From Litoreibacter arenae DSM 19593 (GTDB lineage Bacteria > Pseudomonadota > Alphaproteobacteria > Rhodobacterales > Rhodobacteraceae), in NCBI RefSeq assembly GCF_000442275.2, contig NZ_KE557310.1, forward strand, positions 248,001 to 312,000: a stretch of 64,000 nucleotides of DNA, read 5' to 3'. The notes under the pieces were generated by a model. It saw only the letters and a list, made by a program, of their open reading frames with translations, did no database searches and had not been told where the DNA came from. Shown in pieces: positions 17,884-27,488 of the stretch. Each line of letters begins with the position of its first letter. Within the stretch, counting starts at the first letter, position 1. Both the position numbers and the translations under genes were made by a program.

Positions 17884-18951
17884 TCAGTCGGTCTCAGAGG
17901 ACTTGGCCCAAAGGTTGATATCCTCCTCGGACGCGATGCGGTCGATCTCGGCCAACTCGTCGTCGGTGAACTCCAGATTCGCCACCGCGCCCGCGCAGTC
18001 CTCGATCTGGCTCACCTTCGACGCACCGATCAGCGCCGTCGTCACCCGCCCGCCGCGCAAAACCCACGCCAGCGCCATTTGCGCCAAGGTCTGCCCCCGC
18101 GCCTCCGCCATGTCATTGAGCGCCCGAACGCTCGCCAAAGACCGCTCGTTAATCATGCCATCCAGCAACGATTTGCCCTGCGTGGCGCGGCTCCCTTCGG
18201 GAATGCCGCCCAGATACTTCTTGGTCAGAATCCCCTGCGCCAGCGGCGTAAACGCAATCGAGCCGATGCCCAGATCGTCCAGCGTATCCAGCAGCCCGTC
18301 ATGCTCCACCCAACGGTTGAGCATGTTGTAGGACGGCTGGTGGATCAGGCAGGGGGTGCCAAGTTCTTTCAGGATGGCAACCGCCTCTTTCGTCCGCTGC
18401 GAGTTATAGGACGAAATCCCCGCATAAAGCGCCCGCCCGGACCGCACGATATAGTCCAAAGCGCCCATGGTTTCCTCCAAAGGCGTGTCGGGATCAAAGC
18501 GGTGCGAGTAGAAAATATCGACATAATCCAGCCCCATCCGCTTCAGCGACTGGTCACAAGACGCCACCAGATACTTCCGGCTGCCCCACTCGCCATAAGG
18601 CCCCGGCCACATGTCATAGCCCGCCTTGCTGGAGATCATCAGCTCATCCCGATACCCCGCAAAATCGGTCTTCAATATCTCGCCAAACGCCGTCTCCGCA
18701 CTGCCGGGAGGCGGGCCGTAATTGTTCGCCAAATCGAAATGCGTGATCCCGTGATCAAACGCCGTCCGGCACAGGTCACGCTTCAACTCATGCGGGGTGT
18801 CGCCCCCGAAGTTGTGCCACAGCCCAAGGCTGATGGCGGGCAGTTTCACACCGGATTTGCCGCAGCGGCGGTACACCATACGGTCATAGCGATCGTCGGC
18901 GGGACGATACGTAACGGGGCGGGGCTTTGGGGGGCGGCTGGGTTTTGTCAT
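17884..18951 (-). CDS. Aldo/keto reductase, YghZ (L-glyceraldehyde 3-P reductase) type
   Basis: A 355-residue NADPH-dependent (beta/alpha)8 reductase. Tetrad residues are visible: D and Y in [17 protein letters not shown] in [21 protein letters not shown] in [16 protein letters not shown]. The [18 protein letters not shown] signature and the C-terminal [17 protein letters not shown] place it with E. coli YghZ/GpR, which detoxify L-glyceraldehyde 3-phosphate and methylglyoxal. ATG 18951 is used. Probably co-transcribed with nadD, 4 bases downstream. Confidence 0.9.
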   Translation of the reverse strand: MTKPSRPPKPRPVTYRPADDRYDRMVYRRCGKSGVKLPAISLGLWHNFGGDTPHELKRDLCRTAFDHGITHFDLANNYGPPPGSAETAFGEILKTDFAGYRDELMISSKAGYDMWPGPYGEWGSRKYLVASCDQSLKRMGLDYVDIFYSHRFDPDTPLEETMGALDYIVRSGRALYAGISSYNSQRTKEAVAILKELGTPCLIHQPSYNMLNRWVEHDGLLDTLDDLGIGSIAFTPLAQGILTKKYLGGIPEGSRATQGKSLLDGMINERSLASVRALNDMAEARGQTLAQMALAWVLRGGRVTTALIGASKVSQIEDCAGAVANLEFTDDELAEIDRIASEEDINLWAKSSETD

Positions 18952-19071
18952 GCCGCGCAATCTGCGCCGTATCCGCTCCGCCGTCAAATCAAAGCGTCAC
19001 GATTGCCCTTGGCCGCAAGCCCGACTAAACACAGGCCCAAAGCAAACCCATTCTAGTCCGGAGCTCATCCA

Positions 19072-20727
19072 ATGGCAGCCAATCAATTCGTCTACTTCAT
19101 GGACGGCGTCTCCAAGCAGTATCCCGGCGGCAAGAAGGTGTTCGAGAACATCCGCCTGAACTTCCTCCCCGGCGTGAAAATCGGCGTCGTCGGCGTCAAC
19201 GGCTCGGGCAAGTCGTCGCTGATGCGCATCATGGCCGGTCAGGACAAGGACTTCACCGGCGAGGCATGGGCCGCCGAGGGCGCGCATGTGGGCTACCTGC
19301 CGCAGGAACCCAGCCTGGACGAAAGCCTCGACGTACGCGGCAACGTGATGCTGGGTGTGAAGGCCAAGAAGGACATCCTCGACCGCTATAACGAGCTGGC
19401 GATGAACTACTCCGACGAAACCGCCGAGGAGATGGCCAAGCTGCAAGACGAGATCGACGCGCAGAACCTGTGGGACCTAGACGCCCAGATCGACGTCGCG
19501 ATGGAGGCCCTCCGCTGCCCCCCCGACGACGCAAAGGTCGACACCCTGTCCGGCGGCGAAAAACGCCGCGTTGCCCTGTGCAAGCTGCTGCTCGAAGCCC
19601 CCGACATGCTGCTCCTCGACGAGCCGACCAACCACCTTGACGCCGAAACCATCGCGTGGCTGCAAAAGCACCTGATCGAATACAAGGGCACTATCCTGAT
19701 CGTCACCCACGACCGCTATTTCCTCGACGACATCACCGGCTGGATCTTGGAGCTCGACCGCGGCCGCGGCATTCCCTACGAAGGCAATTATTCCAGCTGG
19801 CTGGAGCAAAAGGCCAAACGGCTGGAGCGCGAGGCCAAAGAGGACAAATCCAAGCAAAAGACGCTGGAGAAGGAACTCGAATGGATTCGCGCCGGGGCCA
19901 AGGCCCGTCAGGCCAAATCCAAGGCCCGCATCAACGCCTATAACGAGATGGCCAACCAGTCAGAGCGCGAAAAGCTCGGCCGCGCCCAGATCATCATCCC
20001 CAACGGTCCCCGTTTGGGCAACAAGGTGATCGAGGTCGAAAACCTCACCAAAGCCTATGGCGACAAGCTGTTGGTCGAGGACCTCTCCTTTTCCCTGCCC
20101 GCAGGCGGCATAGTCGGGGTGATCGGCCCCAACGGCGCGGGTAAATCCACGCTGTTCCGTATGCTCACAGGGCAGGAACAGCCCGATTCCGGCACCGTCA
20201 CTTACGGCGACACGGTGCAGCTGTCCTATGTGGACCAGTCCCGCGACGCGCTTTTGCCCGACGCGACCGTGTGGGAAGAAATCTCCGACGGTGGCGAAAT
20301 CATCCAGCTGGGCGACGCCCAGATGAACTCCCGCGCCTACTGCTCCGCCTTCAACTTCAAGGGCGGCGACCAGCAGAAAAAGGTGGGGCTGCTGTCAGGT
20401 GGTGAGCGCAACCGTGTGCACATGGCGAAACTCCTCAAATCCGGCGGCAACGTGTTGCTGCTCGATGAACCTACCAACGATCTAGACGTGGAAACGTTAA
20501 GGGCGCTTGAAGACGCCATCGAAGATTTCGCCGGTTGCGCCGTCGTCATCTCCCACGACCGCTTCTTCCTCGACCGCCTCTGCACCCACATCCTCGCCTT
20601 CGAGGGCGAGGCCCATGTGGAATGGTTCGAGGGCAACTTCGAGGCCTACGAAGAAGACAAAATCCGCCGTCTGGGACCGGACGCGGTGGAGCCGAAGCGG
20701 GTGAAGTATAAGAAGTTTACGAGGTGA
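19072..20727 (+). CDS. ettA: Energy-dependent translational throttle protein EttA (ABC-F)
   Basis: A soluble 551-residue ABC-F ATPase that binds the ribosomal E site and gates the first elongation steps according to ATP level. Two ABC domains are present: Walker A VNGSGKSSLM near residue 41 with signature LSGGEKRR, and PNGAGKSTLF near 352 with LSGGERNR. Both Walker B sites end in DEPTN. The linker (LEREAKEDKSKQKTLEKELEW...) and the arm insertion in domain 1 fit EttA rather than Uup. There are no membrane segments, so it is not a transporter. Confidence 0.95.
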   Translation: MAANQFVYFMDGVSKQYPGGKKVFENIRLNFLPGVKIGVVGVNGSGKSSLMRIMAGQDKDFTGEAWAAEGAHVGYLPQEPSLDESLDVRGNVMLGVKAKKDILDRYNELAMNYSDETAEEMAKLQDEIDAQNLWDLDAQIDVAMEALRCPPDDAKVDTLSGGEKRRVALCKLLLEAPDMLLLDEPTNHLDAETIAWLQKHLIEYKGTILIVTHDRYFLDDITGWILELDRGRGIPYEGNYSSWLEQKAKRLEREAKEDKSKQKTLEKELEWIRAGAKARQAKSKARINAYNEMANQSEREKLGRAQIIIPNGPRLGNKVIEVENLTKAYGDKLLVEDLSFSLPAGGIVGVIGPNGAGKSTLFRMLTGQEQPDSGTVTYGDTVQLSYVDQSRDALLPDATVWEEISDGGEIIQLGDAQMNSRAYCSAFNFKGGDQQKKVGLLSGGERNRVHMAKLLKSGGNVLLLDEPTNDLDVETLRALEDAIEDFAGCAVVISHDRFFLDRLCTHILAFEGEAHVEWFEGNFEAYEEDKIRRLGPDAVEPKRVKYKKFTR

Positions 20728-21362
20728 AACCGGGCTTAAGCGGACCAACAGTCCCATACGTCTCAGGTGGATTGCTCACTAGTTGGCAACCATGGCGCTT
20801 TGCAGGAGCCTCAGCCAATCTGCTTGCATCAAGTGACTTCGACGCCGACACGCCTTTCTGGCCCGTTTACTTTTCGGCCACCTTAAATTTCTTTGTCTCG
20901 ATTGAAGAGACGCTCACAAATGGAGACAAACAAAAATTCACGGAACAAAATCATGTTTTCAAAGGATTTTTGTCACATGTGTCCCAACTTAAAACTGCTA
21001 GCAAAGCCGGTGCGGGACTCCATGTTTATACCGACTTTATTCTAAGAGAGAGACATCCACTTCATCACCGATCGTCAACTTTGACAAAACCAATGAAGAT
21101 TTCTAGGCAACCCTTTTTGTGGAATGGTGATTTGGAAGAAATCTCATTTGGAACATCACTTAACTTCGCACCCGAAGGGGAAAGCCCTCTTAGATTGTTT
21201 GGATTGGCGTTTGCGTGGTTTGAAGAAGTGTTGAGAGTCATGGATCAAGCAGTTTACGCTAGGATTCGAGAAAACCCTTTTGAAAATCGAGACCTATGGA
21301 AGGCGCTCGACATCGAAAGCTATAATAGAATTGAGACGTCAGACTTAGATTACCATTATTGA
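20724..21362 (+). CDS. Hypothetical protein coupled to ettA, AT-rich
   Basis: I do not recognise this 212-residue protein. Its GTG start overlaps the ettA stop (GTGA), with GAGG just before it, so it may be translated by coupling. Sequence is soluble, aromatic-rich (FWPVYFSATLNFFVSIEETL; GLAFAWFEEVLRVMDQAVYARI) and ends DLDYHY. Base composition is clearly more AT-rich than ettA, with A/T third positions and rare codons, indicating recent acquisition or weak selection. An ATG further in could be the true start. Confidence 0.5.
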   Translation: MKPGLSGPTVPYVSGGLLTSWQPWRFAGASANLLASSDFDADTPFWPVYFSATLNFFVSIEETLTNGDKQKFTEQNHVFKGFLSHVSQLKTASKAGAGLHVYTDFILRERHPLHHRSSTLTKPMKISRQPFLWNGDLEEISFGTSLNFAPEGESPLRLFGLAFAWFEEVLRVMDQAVYARIRENPFENRDLWKALDIESYNRIETSDLDYHY

Positions 21363-21404
21363 TAAGCGTAAGCTGGTTCCCAACCACCCTCCCCCCACAA
21401 ACCA

Positions 21405-21436
21405 AAAACGCCCGAAGGCAATCCCCCGGGCGTTTT
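21405..21436. terminator. Bidirectional rho-independent terminator
   Basis: A 10-bp perfect stem AAAACGCCCG/CGGGCGTTTT (21405-21414 with 21427-21436) with A- and T-rich flanks works on both strands. It closes the rightward AT-rich gene and the leftward 61-codon gene. Confidence 0.8.
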
Positions 21437-21508
21437 CTGGATGCCGGTCAAAAACAAGACCGGAAGCAGGGCGCAAATCCGTGTAGCGAGTAGCGCCCTT
21501 GGTGTGGC

Positions 21509-21694
21509 TTATGCGACGGCGAACAGGTTGTGCACCTTGTTTTGCGCGCGGCGGGACGTGAACATGATCCGGTCTGCATTATCATCGGCACGCGGGAAAA
21601 GCGTGACGCGGTCGGACCCCGATTTGCGAATTTGAATGGCACGCAAAGCGACAAGGCGGTTGCGGCGGGCTTTTTCGACGAGAGATACGGTCAT
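21509..21694 (-). CDS. Small basic hypothetical protein (61 aa)
   Basis: A 61-residue, strongly basic protein (MTVSLVEKARRNRLVALRAIQ... TSRRAQNKVHNLFAVA). An AGGAG lies at ideal spacing before ATG 21694, the downstream terminator at 21405-21436 fits its transcript, and codon use matches genomic genes, so I judge it real. Basic charge and size suggest nucleic-acid or ribosome contact, but no family is recognised. Confidence 0.5.
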   Translation of the reverse strand: MTVSLVEKARRNRLVALRAIQIRKSGSDRVTLFPRADDNADRIMFTSRRAQNKVHNLFAVA

Positions 21695-22077
21695 GGCAGT
21701 CTCCTAAAAATCAATGGCCGGGGCGGCGGCGGGTAGATGTAAAACAATAAGGCGAATTACGGCCATTTTTCGCAAGTAAGTTTCTCCATACCATTGATAA
21801 TAAACATATAATTTTCACAATTTGCGCACATTGAACGCATAATTTTGACATGTTTGAACGGGTTTTCGGCCCTTTACGGCAGCACAGTGGCGACCTTTGG
21901 AAAATTCTGCCGACCAAAGCCTTAATAAATTATGAATTGTGGTCGCCACATTTCCGAATTTTTACCCAGAACCCGTCTTCACCCGCTGCCTTTCAGCCCG
22001 ATTCCGCAACCAGAGCCCTCTGGCGACATACCCCGCCATACCCGTAGGGCGGGTTTCAACCCGCCAGCCGCGCCCGC
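21695..22077. other. AT-rich gene-free stretch with long inverted repeat
   Basis: I find no convincing gene here. The stretch is unusually AT-rich. GTGGCGACC (21887-21895) and GGTCGCCAC (21941-21949) form a 9-bp inverted repeat. Nested inside, CTTTGG (from 21895) and CCAAAG (about 21913) can form a smaller stem. It may hold a promoter for the leftward 61-codon gene and possibly a structured RNA. Confidence 0.4.
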
Positions 22078-22479
22078 TCAGAACTCCCCCTCCCGCGGCC
22101 CTTCCTCGATATCGTCCGGCACCGGATCGTTATATTTGTCCATCGACAGCTGAACATACGCGTGGAAGTCCGCCTCCAGTTTCAGGAACTCCGCGATCCT
22201 CGCCTGTGCATAGGTTGCCAGTATCCGGTTGATCCGCGCCTGATAGCCGTTGCCCCACGCGCGGTAGAACTTCGCCACGCTGCGGTCGACGCGCAGGGTG
22301 ATCTTCACCTTCGGCTCCTCCACGTCGATGTCATGCTCCAGCCGGTGCCAGGCCTGCGGGATGACCTCGCGGACGCCTTCAGCCAGCTCATCGTCCAGAC
22401 GCGCCAGCTGCATGTAATGGGCCAGCCTCTCCTTTGCGATACGCTGGGTCTTGGAGCGGGAACTGGCGGGATACGACAT
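22078..22479 (-). CDS. BrnA antitoxin-like family protein
   Basis: A 133-residue protein with a BrnA-like ribbon-helix-helix segment around residues 70-100 (VKITLRVDRSVAKFYRAWGNGYQARINRIL), resembling the TLRLDxxVxxxFRxxGxGYQxRIN signature of BrnA/CopG antitoxins. The N-terminal half is helical and basic, and an acidic tail follows (DDIEEGPREGEF). No BrnT-like toxin is adjacent, so it may be an orphan regulator. The start at 22479 follows AAAGGACCG; an upstream in-frame start would run through the intergenic repeat array. Confidence 0.7.
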   Translation of the reverse strand: MSYPASSRSKTQRIAKERLAHYMQLARLDDELAEGVREVIPQAWHRLEHDIDVEEPKVKITLRVDRSVAKFYRAWGNGYQARINRILATYAQARIAEFLKLEADFHAYVQLSMDKYNDPVPDDIEEGPREGEF

Positions 22480-22558
22480 GGACGGTCCTTTGGCTTTGCG
22501 ATTGACCCGACCTACCGCACCAGCCGTTAACGCCCCGCGAACCCTGCGTGCGCCGCTG

Positions 22559-22597
22559 CCCGACACAAAGCCGACGCATGGCTGACGGTTTGCCGAC
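22559..22597. repeat. 11-bp-period GCNGAC direct-repeat array, copy 1
   Basis: Four hexamers start exactly 11 bp apart: CCCGAC 22559, GCCGAC 22570, GCTGAC 22581, GCCGAC 22592. One-turn spacing on the same DNA face resembles tandem half-sites of OmpR/PhoB-type regulators. It lies between the divergent BrnA-like and ydcH-like genes and next to an FNR box. Related arrays are at 37979 and 45470. Confidence 0.6.
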
Positions 22598-22615
22598 GCC
22601 GATTTTCGCCCCGTT

Positions 22616-22629
22616 TTGACCCACGTCAA
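22616..22629. promoter_or_regulatory. FnrL-type box before DUF465 gene
   Basis: TTGACCCACGTCAA has the TTGAY-N4-RTCAA form of FNR/FnrL boxes and sits 58-71 bases before the rightward DUF465 gene, suggesting oxygen-responsive expression. Confidence 0.55.
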
Positions 22630-22686
22630 AGCAAACCGCCGCGGCTGATGCACAGTGGATCCAACCACTCAGAACAGGAGGCCCGA

Positions 22687-22917
22687 ATGCCCAACACCCC
22701 CCACCAGCTCGCCGAGGAATTCCCCGACAAGATCGACAGGATGCACGACCTGAAAGAAAGCAACGCCCACTTCCGCAAACTGTTCGACGAGTACCACGAG
22801 GTGAACCGCGCCGTGCACCGCGCCGAGACCAATGTGGAACCCACCGACGACGCCCACGAGACCGCCCTGCGCAAGCAGCGCATGACCCTGAAGGACCAGA
22901 TCGCGGCGATGCTATAG
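22687..22917 (+). CDS. YdcH family (DUF465) small protein
   Basis: A 76-residue, charged helical-hairpin protein of the DUF465/YdcH family (LAEEFPDKIDRMHDLKESNAHFRKLFDEYHEVNRAVHRAE ... LRKQRMTLKDQIAAML). The family has no defined function. GGAGG lies before ATG 22687. An FNR-type box upstream suggests control by oxygen. Confidence 0.85.
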   Translation: MPNTPHQLAEEFPDKIDRMHDLKESNAHFRKLFDEYHEVNRAVHRAETNVEPTDDAHETALRKQRMTLKDQIAAML

Positions 22918-23085
22918 GGCGGAAAACGCTTTACTTGTGGGTCGAACCCTGTCAGACGCTGCTTTGCAACGTTTGCCTCTTTCGACCCACTGTCTTCCCT
23001 AATACGGCCGCCAGTCTATCGTTACAGACCAATCGAGCCGAGCTGCCGCATAGTGCGGGCAGCACCAATACTAAGGAATGACACG

Positions 23086-23292
23086 ATGGCTAATGGCACC
23101 GTGAAATGGTTCAACTCTACTAAAGGCTTCGGCTTTATCGCACCGGAAGGTGGCTCCAAGGACGTGTTCGTGCACATCTCCGCACTGGAACGCTCCGGCC
23201 TGTCCACACTGGACGACAACCAAGCCGTGACGTTCGACGTCGAAGCTGGCCGTGACGGTCGCGAAAGCGCAGTCAACATCGCTCTGGCCTAA
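23086..23292 (+). CDS. Cold shock domain protein (CspA family)
   Basis: A 68-residue single cold-shock domain: [20 protein letters not shown] with RNP1 (KGFGFI) and RNP2 (VFVHIS). It binds single-stranded RNA/DNA as a chaperone. AAGGA precedes ATG 23086. A leader of well over 100 bases lies upstream, as usual for csp genes with thermosensitive 5' UTRs. Confidence 0.95.
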   Translation: MANGTVKWFNSTKGFGFIAPEGGSKDVFVHISALERSGLSTLDDNQAVTFDVEAGRDGRESAVNIALA

Positions 23293-23313
23293 GCCTCAGC
23301 GACACTGAATTCG

Positions 23314-23350
23314 AAGGGCGTGCAGGGGAAACCTTGCGCGCCCTTTTTCT
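23314..23350 (+). terminator. Rho-independent terminator of csp gene
   Basis: AAGGGCG (23314-23320) pairs with CGCCCTT (23339-23345) around a partly paired loop and runs into TTTTTCTT. It ends the csp transcript and abuts the convergent phnA stop. Confidence 0.75.
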
Positions 23351-23357
23351 TGGGTAC

Positions 23358-23876
23358 TTACTTCTTCTTGACGAACTCTGTCAGGATCACGATCCGTTGG
23401 CCTTCCACACGTCCCTCGATATGGCCCGCATTATCCGTCACCAGCGAAATGCCGCGCACCGCCGTGCCGCGTTTGGCCGTGAAGCCAGCGCCCTTCACCG
23501 GCAAGTCCTTGATCAAAACAACCGAGTCACCCGCCGCCAGCAACGCCCCGTTGGCGTCGCGATGCTCCAGCGGCACGTCAGCAGCCCAAGCCGCCAAACC
23601 GTCATCCAGAAAGACCATATCGAGCGTCTCGGCCGCCCAAGGCGCATCCAGCGCACGCAGCTTGCGCACCGCCAGCACCTGCGCCGCAGGCACCTCGGAC
23701 CAGACGGCCCTTTGCAGGCAACGCCAGTGCCCCTCAACCGCGTCGCCGGACGCACAGATGTCGCAGAGCGCAACCAGATCGTCTCGCGGGGTGACGGCAA
23801 CCGCGTCCACAGCCTCGGCCCCGCATAGCTCACAGGCCCCGCCGCATCGCGTCATCACAGCATTAGGTATCATCAT
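23358..23876 (-). CDS. PhnA-like zinc-ribbon/PhnA domain protein
   Basis: A 172-residue cytosolic protein: an N-terminal zinc ribbon (CELCGAE ... LCDICAS) and a C-terminal PhnA domain with the family hallmark GDSVVLIKDLPVKGAGFTAKRGTAVRGI and the ending EFVKKK. In a few bacteria PhnA proteins hydrolyse phosphonoacetate, but this is the general PhnA family named from E. coli yjdM, whose role is uncertain. No phn genes are nearby. The GGAAAGG Shine-Dalgarno supports ATG 23876. Confidence 0.8.
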   Translation of the reverse strand: MMIPNAVMTRCGGACELCGAEAVDAVAVTPRDDLVALCDICASGDAVEGHWRCLQRAVWSEVPAAQVLAVRKLRALDAPWAAETLDMVFLDDGLAAWAADVPLEHRDANGALLAAGDSVVLIKDLPVKGAGFTAKRGTAVRGISLVTDNAGHIEGRVEGQRIVILTEFVKKK

Positions 23877-23969
23877 CGGCCCTTTCCATTTGCAGCCCGC
23901 CATACCCCCATTCCGGCCCCAAGACCATCACGCATTGGCACCGCTGCGTGGATCACCTAAAAGCGCCTC

Positions 23970-25136
23970 ATGTCGGAATATGATGTCGTCATAGTGGGCT
24001 CCGGCCCCGCAGGCTCCGCCGCTGCAATCACCGCCGCCAAGGCGGGGTTGGCCGTGGCCGTCGTCGACAAGGCCACCTTCCCCCGCGACAAGCTTTGCGG
24101 CGGGCTGTTCACCGGCCGCAGCGAGAAAGCCATGCAGGCGATTTTCGGGCTGGAGGTGACGGAGGACATGTTCGTGACCTCCAACCACATGCGTTTCCTG
24201 TCCAAAGGCCGCGTGCTGGCCGACATACGCAACGCGCCGCCCGTCCACCTGACCATGCGCCGCGAGTTCGACGCGATGCTGCATTCCGAGGCCCTGAAAG
24301 CAGGCGCGACCCCGTATCTGGGCCAGCCCATCACCGCGCTGACCGATGACACGCTAACCTTGCGCGACGGCATCAAGCTGCGTTTCAAAGCCCTCATCGG
24401 TGCGGATGGCGTCAACTCCTTCGTGGCCCGTACCCTGTTCGGACGTCCCTTCGATCCGGAGAAAATCGGCTTCGGGCTGGAAATCGAAACCCCCTTGCCA
24501 CCGACACGCGACAACGCGGTCGAGGTCGATTTCGACGCCGCAAGCTGGGGCTATGGCTGGGCCTTTCCCAAGCGCAAGACCGTGACCGTGGGCGTCGGTG
24601 GGATCAACAGCCGCAACGAAGACATGAAGGCCAACATGGCGGCCTATATCGCCCAAACCGGCAGCGACGAAAGCCTGCGCTACAAAGGTCAGTATCTGCC
24701 CTTCGGCGACTACAAGAAAACGCCGGGCCGCGACCACATCCTGCTGGCAGGCGATGCCGCCGGATTGGTCGATCCGATCACGGGCGAGGGCATCGCGCTG
24801 GCAATGGAAAGCGGGCAGCACGCGGCGAATGCCGTTATCGAGGCGCTCGCGCAAGGCAAACCTCAAACGGCACTCTCCCGCTACATGAAACTGGTGAAAC
24901 CCATTCAGCGCTCTCTCGATCAGGCCAAGATGTGGCGCCTGATCATGTTCCCGAAAGCAACCGAAGGCTATTTCCGCAAAGCCTTCGAGCGCGGCAGTTC
25001 CCTACAAATGAAATATCTCGAACTCCTCGCCGGAGAGGCGGAATACGCCGACCTGCGCGGGGCGCTGTTGCGGCGTATTCCAAAGCTTGGCTGGCGGTTG
25101 CTGAAGCACCGCCTTGGCTTCAAGGGGCCAGCTTAG
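23970..25136 (+). CDS. Geranylgeranyl reductase family FAD oxidoreductase
   Basis: A 388-residue flavoprotein with N-terminal FAD motif VVIVGSGPAGSAAAI, the family DKLCGGLFTGRS block near residue 46, and the second FAD motif LLAGDAAGLVDPITGEGIALAMESG near residue 260. Family members reduce isoprenoid chains (ChlP/BchP) or act on lipids and quinones. No bacteriochlorophyll genes lie nearby, so the substrate is open. It is convergent with, and overlaps by 4 bases, the dodecin gene. Confidence 0.85.
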   Translation: MSEYDVVIVGSGPAGSAAAITAAKAGLAVAVVDKATFPRDKLCGGLFTGRSEKAMQAIFGLEVTEDMFVTSNHMRFLSKGRVLADIRNAPPVHLTMRREFDAMLHSEALKAGATPYLGQPITALTDDTLTLRDGIKLRFKALIGADGVNSFVARTLFGRPFDPEKIGFGLEIETPLPPTRDNAVEVDFDAASWGYGWAFPKRKTVTVGVGGINSRNEDMKANMAAYIAQTGSDESLRYKGQYLPFGDYKKTPGRDHILLAGDAAGLVDPITGEGIALAMESGQHAANAVIEALAQGKPQTALSRYMKLVKPIQRSLDQAKMWRLIMFPKATEGYFRKAFERGSSLQMKYLELLAGEAEYADLRGALLRRIPKLGWRLLKHRLGFKGPA

Positions 25137-25336
25137 TCTTCCAGAACGAAGGTGACTTTCAGGATCACGCGGTATTCGTCGATCTTGCCGTCCTTCACCG
25201 TGCATTTCATGTCCTGAACCCAGGCGTTCTGGACATTCTTCAACGTCTTGGCCGCCCGTTCGACACCCTTCTGGGTCGCATCTTCAAAGCTCTTCTTCGA
25301 GGACGCAATGAGTTCTGTTACGCGTGCAACTGACAT
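25133..25336 (-). CDS. Dodecin family flavin-binding protein
   Basis: A 67-residue protein (MSVARVTELIASSKKSFEDATQKGVERAAKTLKNVQNAWVQDM...) with the dodecin beta-alpha-beta-beta fold that assembles into a 12-mer and stores flavin. The conserved Trp stacking on flavin is in NAWVQD. AAGGAG precedes ATG 25336. Confidence 0.9.
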   Translation of the reverse strand: MSVARVTELIASSKKSFEDATQKGVERAAKTLKNVQNAWVQDMKCTVKDGKIDEYRVILKVTFVLED

Positions 25337-25431
25337 TCTAAGTCTCCTTGTTGATTGGGAACCTCTACGCTACTCCTTTCACGCCAGAACTCAACTTGTG
25401 TCGGCGGGGAAAAGCCAATTACATCGCACCC

Positions 25432-26003
25432 ATGAAAAAACAGTACTTCTTCGGCTACGGCTCTTTGGTAAACACGACGACCCACACTTACGGCTCCACA
25501 CACGTGGCGACGTTGGAAGGCTGGCGCAGGGTCTGGACCCATACCGCGCTGCGCGACATCGCCTATCTCAGCGTGGCACCCGCAAGCGGCAGCAGGATCG
25601 ACGGGTTGATCGCAGGGGTCCCGGATTCCGACTGGGCCGCGCTCGATATCCGCGAAACCGGCTATTCGCGCAGCTTGCTGCAATCCACGGCGCTGACCCA
25701 CGCAGCGGGCGAGGTGGACGTCCAGATGTACCAAACCCACATTGAGCGCGACGCACCGTCGCCGGTCGCCCAGCCGATACTGCTCAGCTATCTGGACGTA
25801 GTGGTCCAAGGTTTCCACACCCAATTCGGCAAGGACGGCGTTGAACGCTTTTTCCAGACCACCGACGGCTGGGAGGCGCCCATCCTCAACGACCGCCTAC
25901 AGCCGCGCTATCCGCGCAGCCGGACGCTCAGCGACCGCGAGACCGCGCTGGTGGATGCCCATCTCGAAAACCTCAAGACAAGCATCATCGAGCCAGAGCA
26001 GGA

Positions 26004-26007
<4 letters not shown>
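25432..26007 (+). CDS. Gamma-glutamylcyclotransferase-like protein
   Basis: A 191-residue protein starting [11 protein letters not shown], the substrate-binding YGSL motif of the GGCT/AIG2 fold. Downstream WRRVWTH and the ETGYSRSLL segment, where the catalytic Glu usually lies, support the family. It would cyclise gamma-glutamyl groups, as in glutathione turnover, though many members are uncharacterised. It is convergent with glpK and overlaps it by 4 bases. Confidence 0.7.

Positions 26008-27484
<1,477 letters not shown>

Positions 27485-27488
<4 letters not shown>

Noticed and set aside
17725-19056. 443-codon rightward frame over nadD and the aldo/keto reductase
   Set aside because: Antisense shadow; the minus-strand genes carry complete catalytic motifs.
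22559-22597. Array considered as a CRISPR or simple microsatellite
   Set aside because: Units are 11 bp with no unique spacers, only three to five units, and the same pattern recurs in two other promoters, so an operator is more likely.
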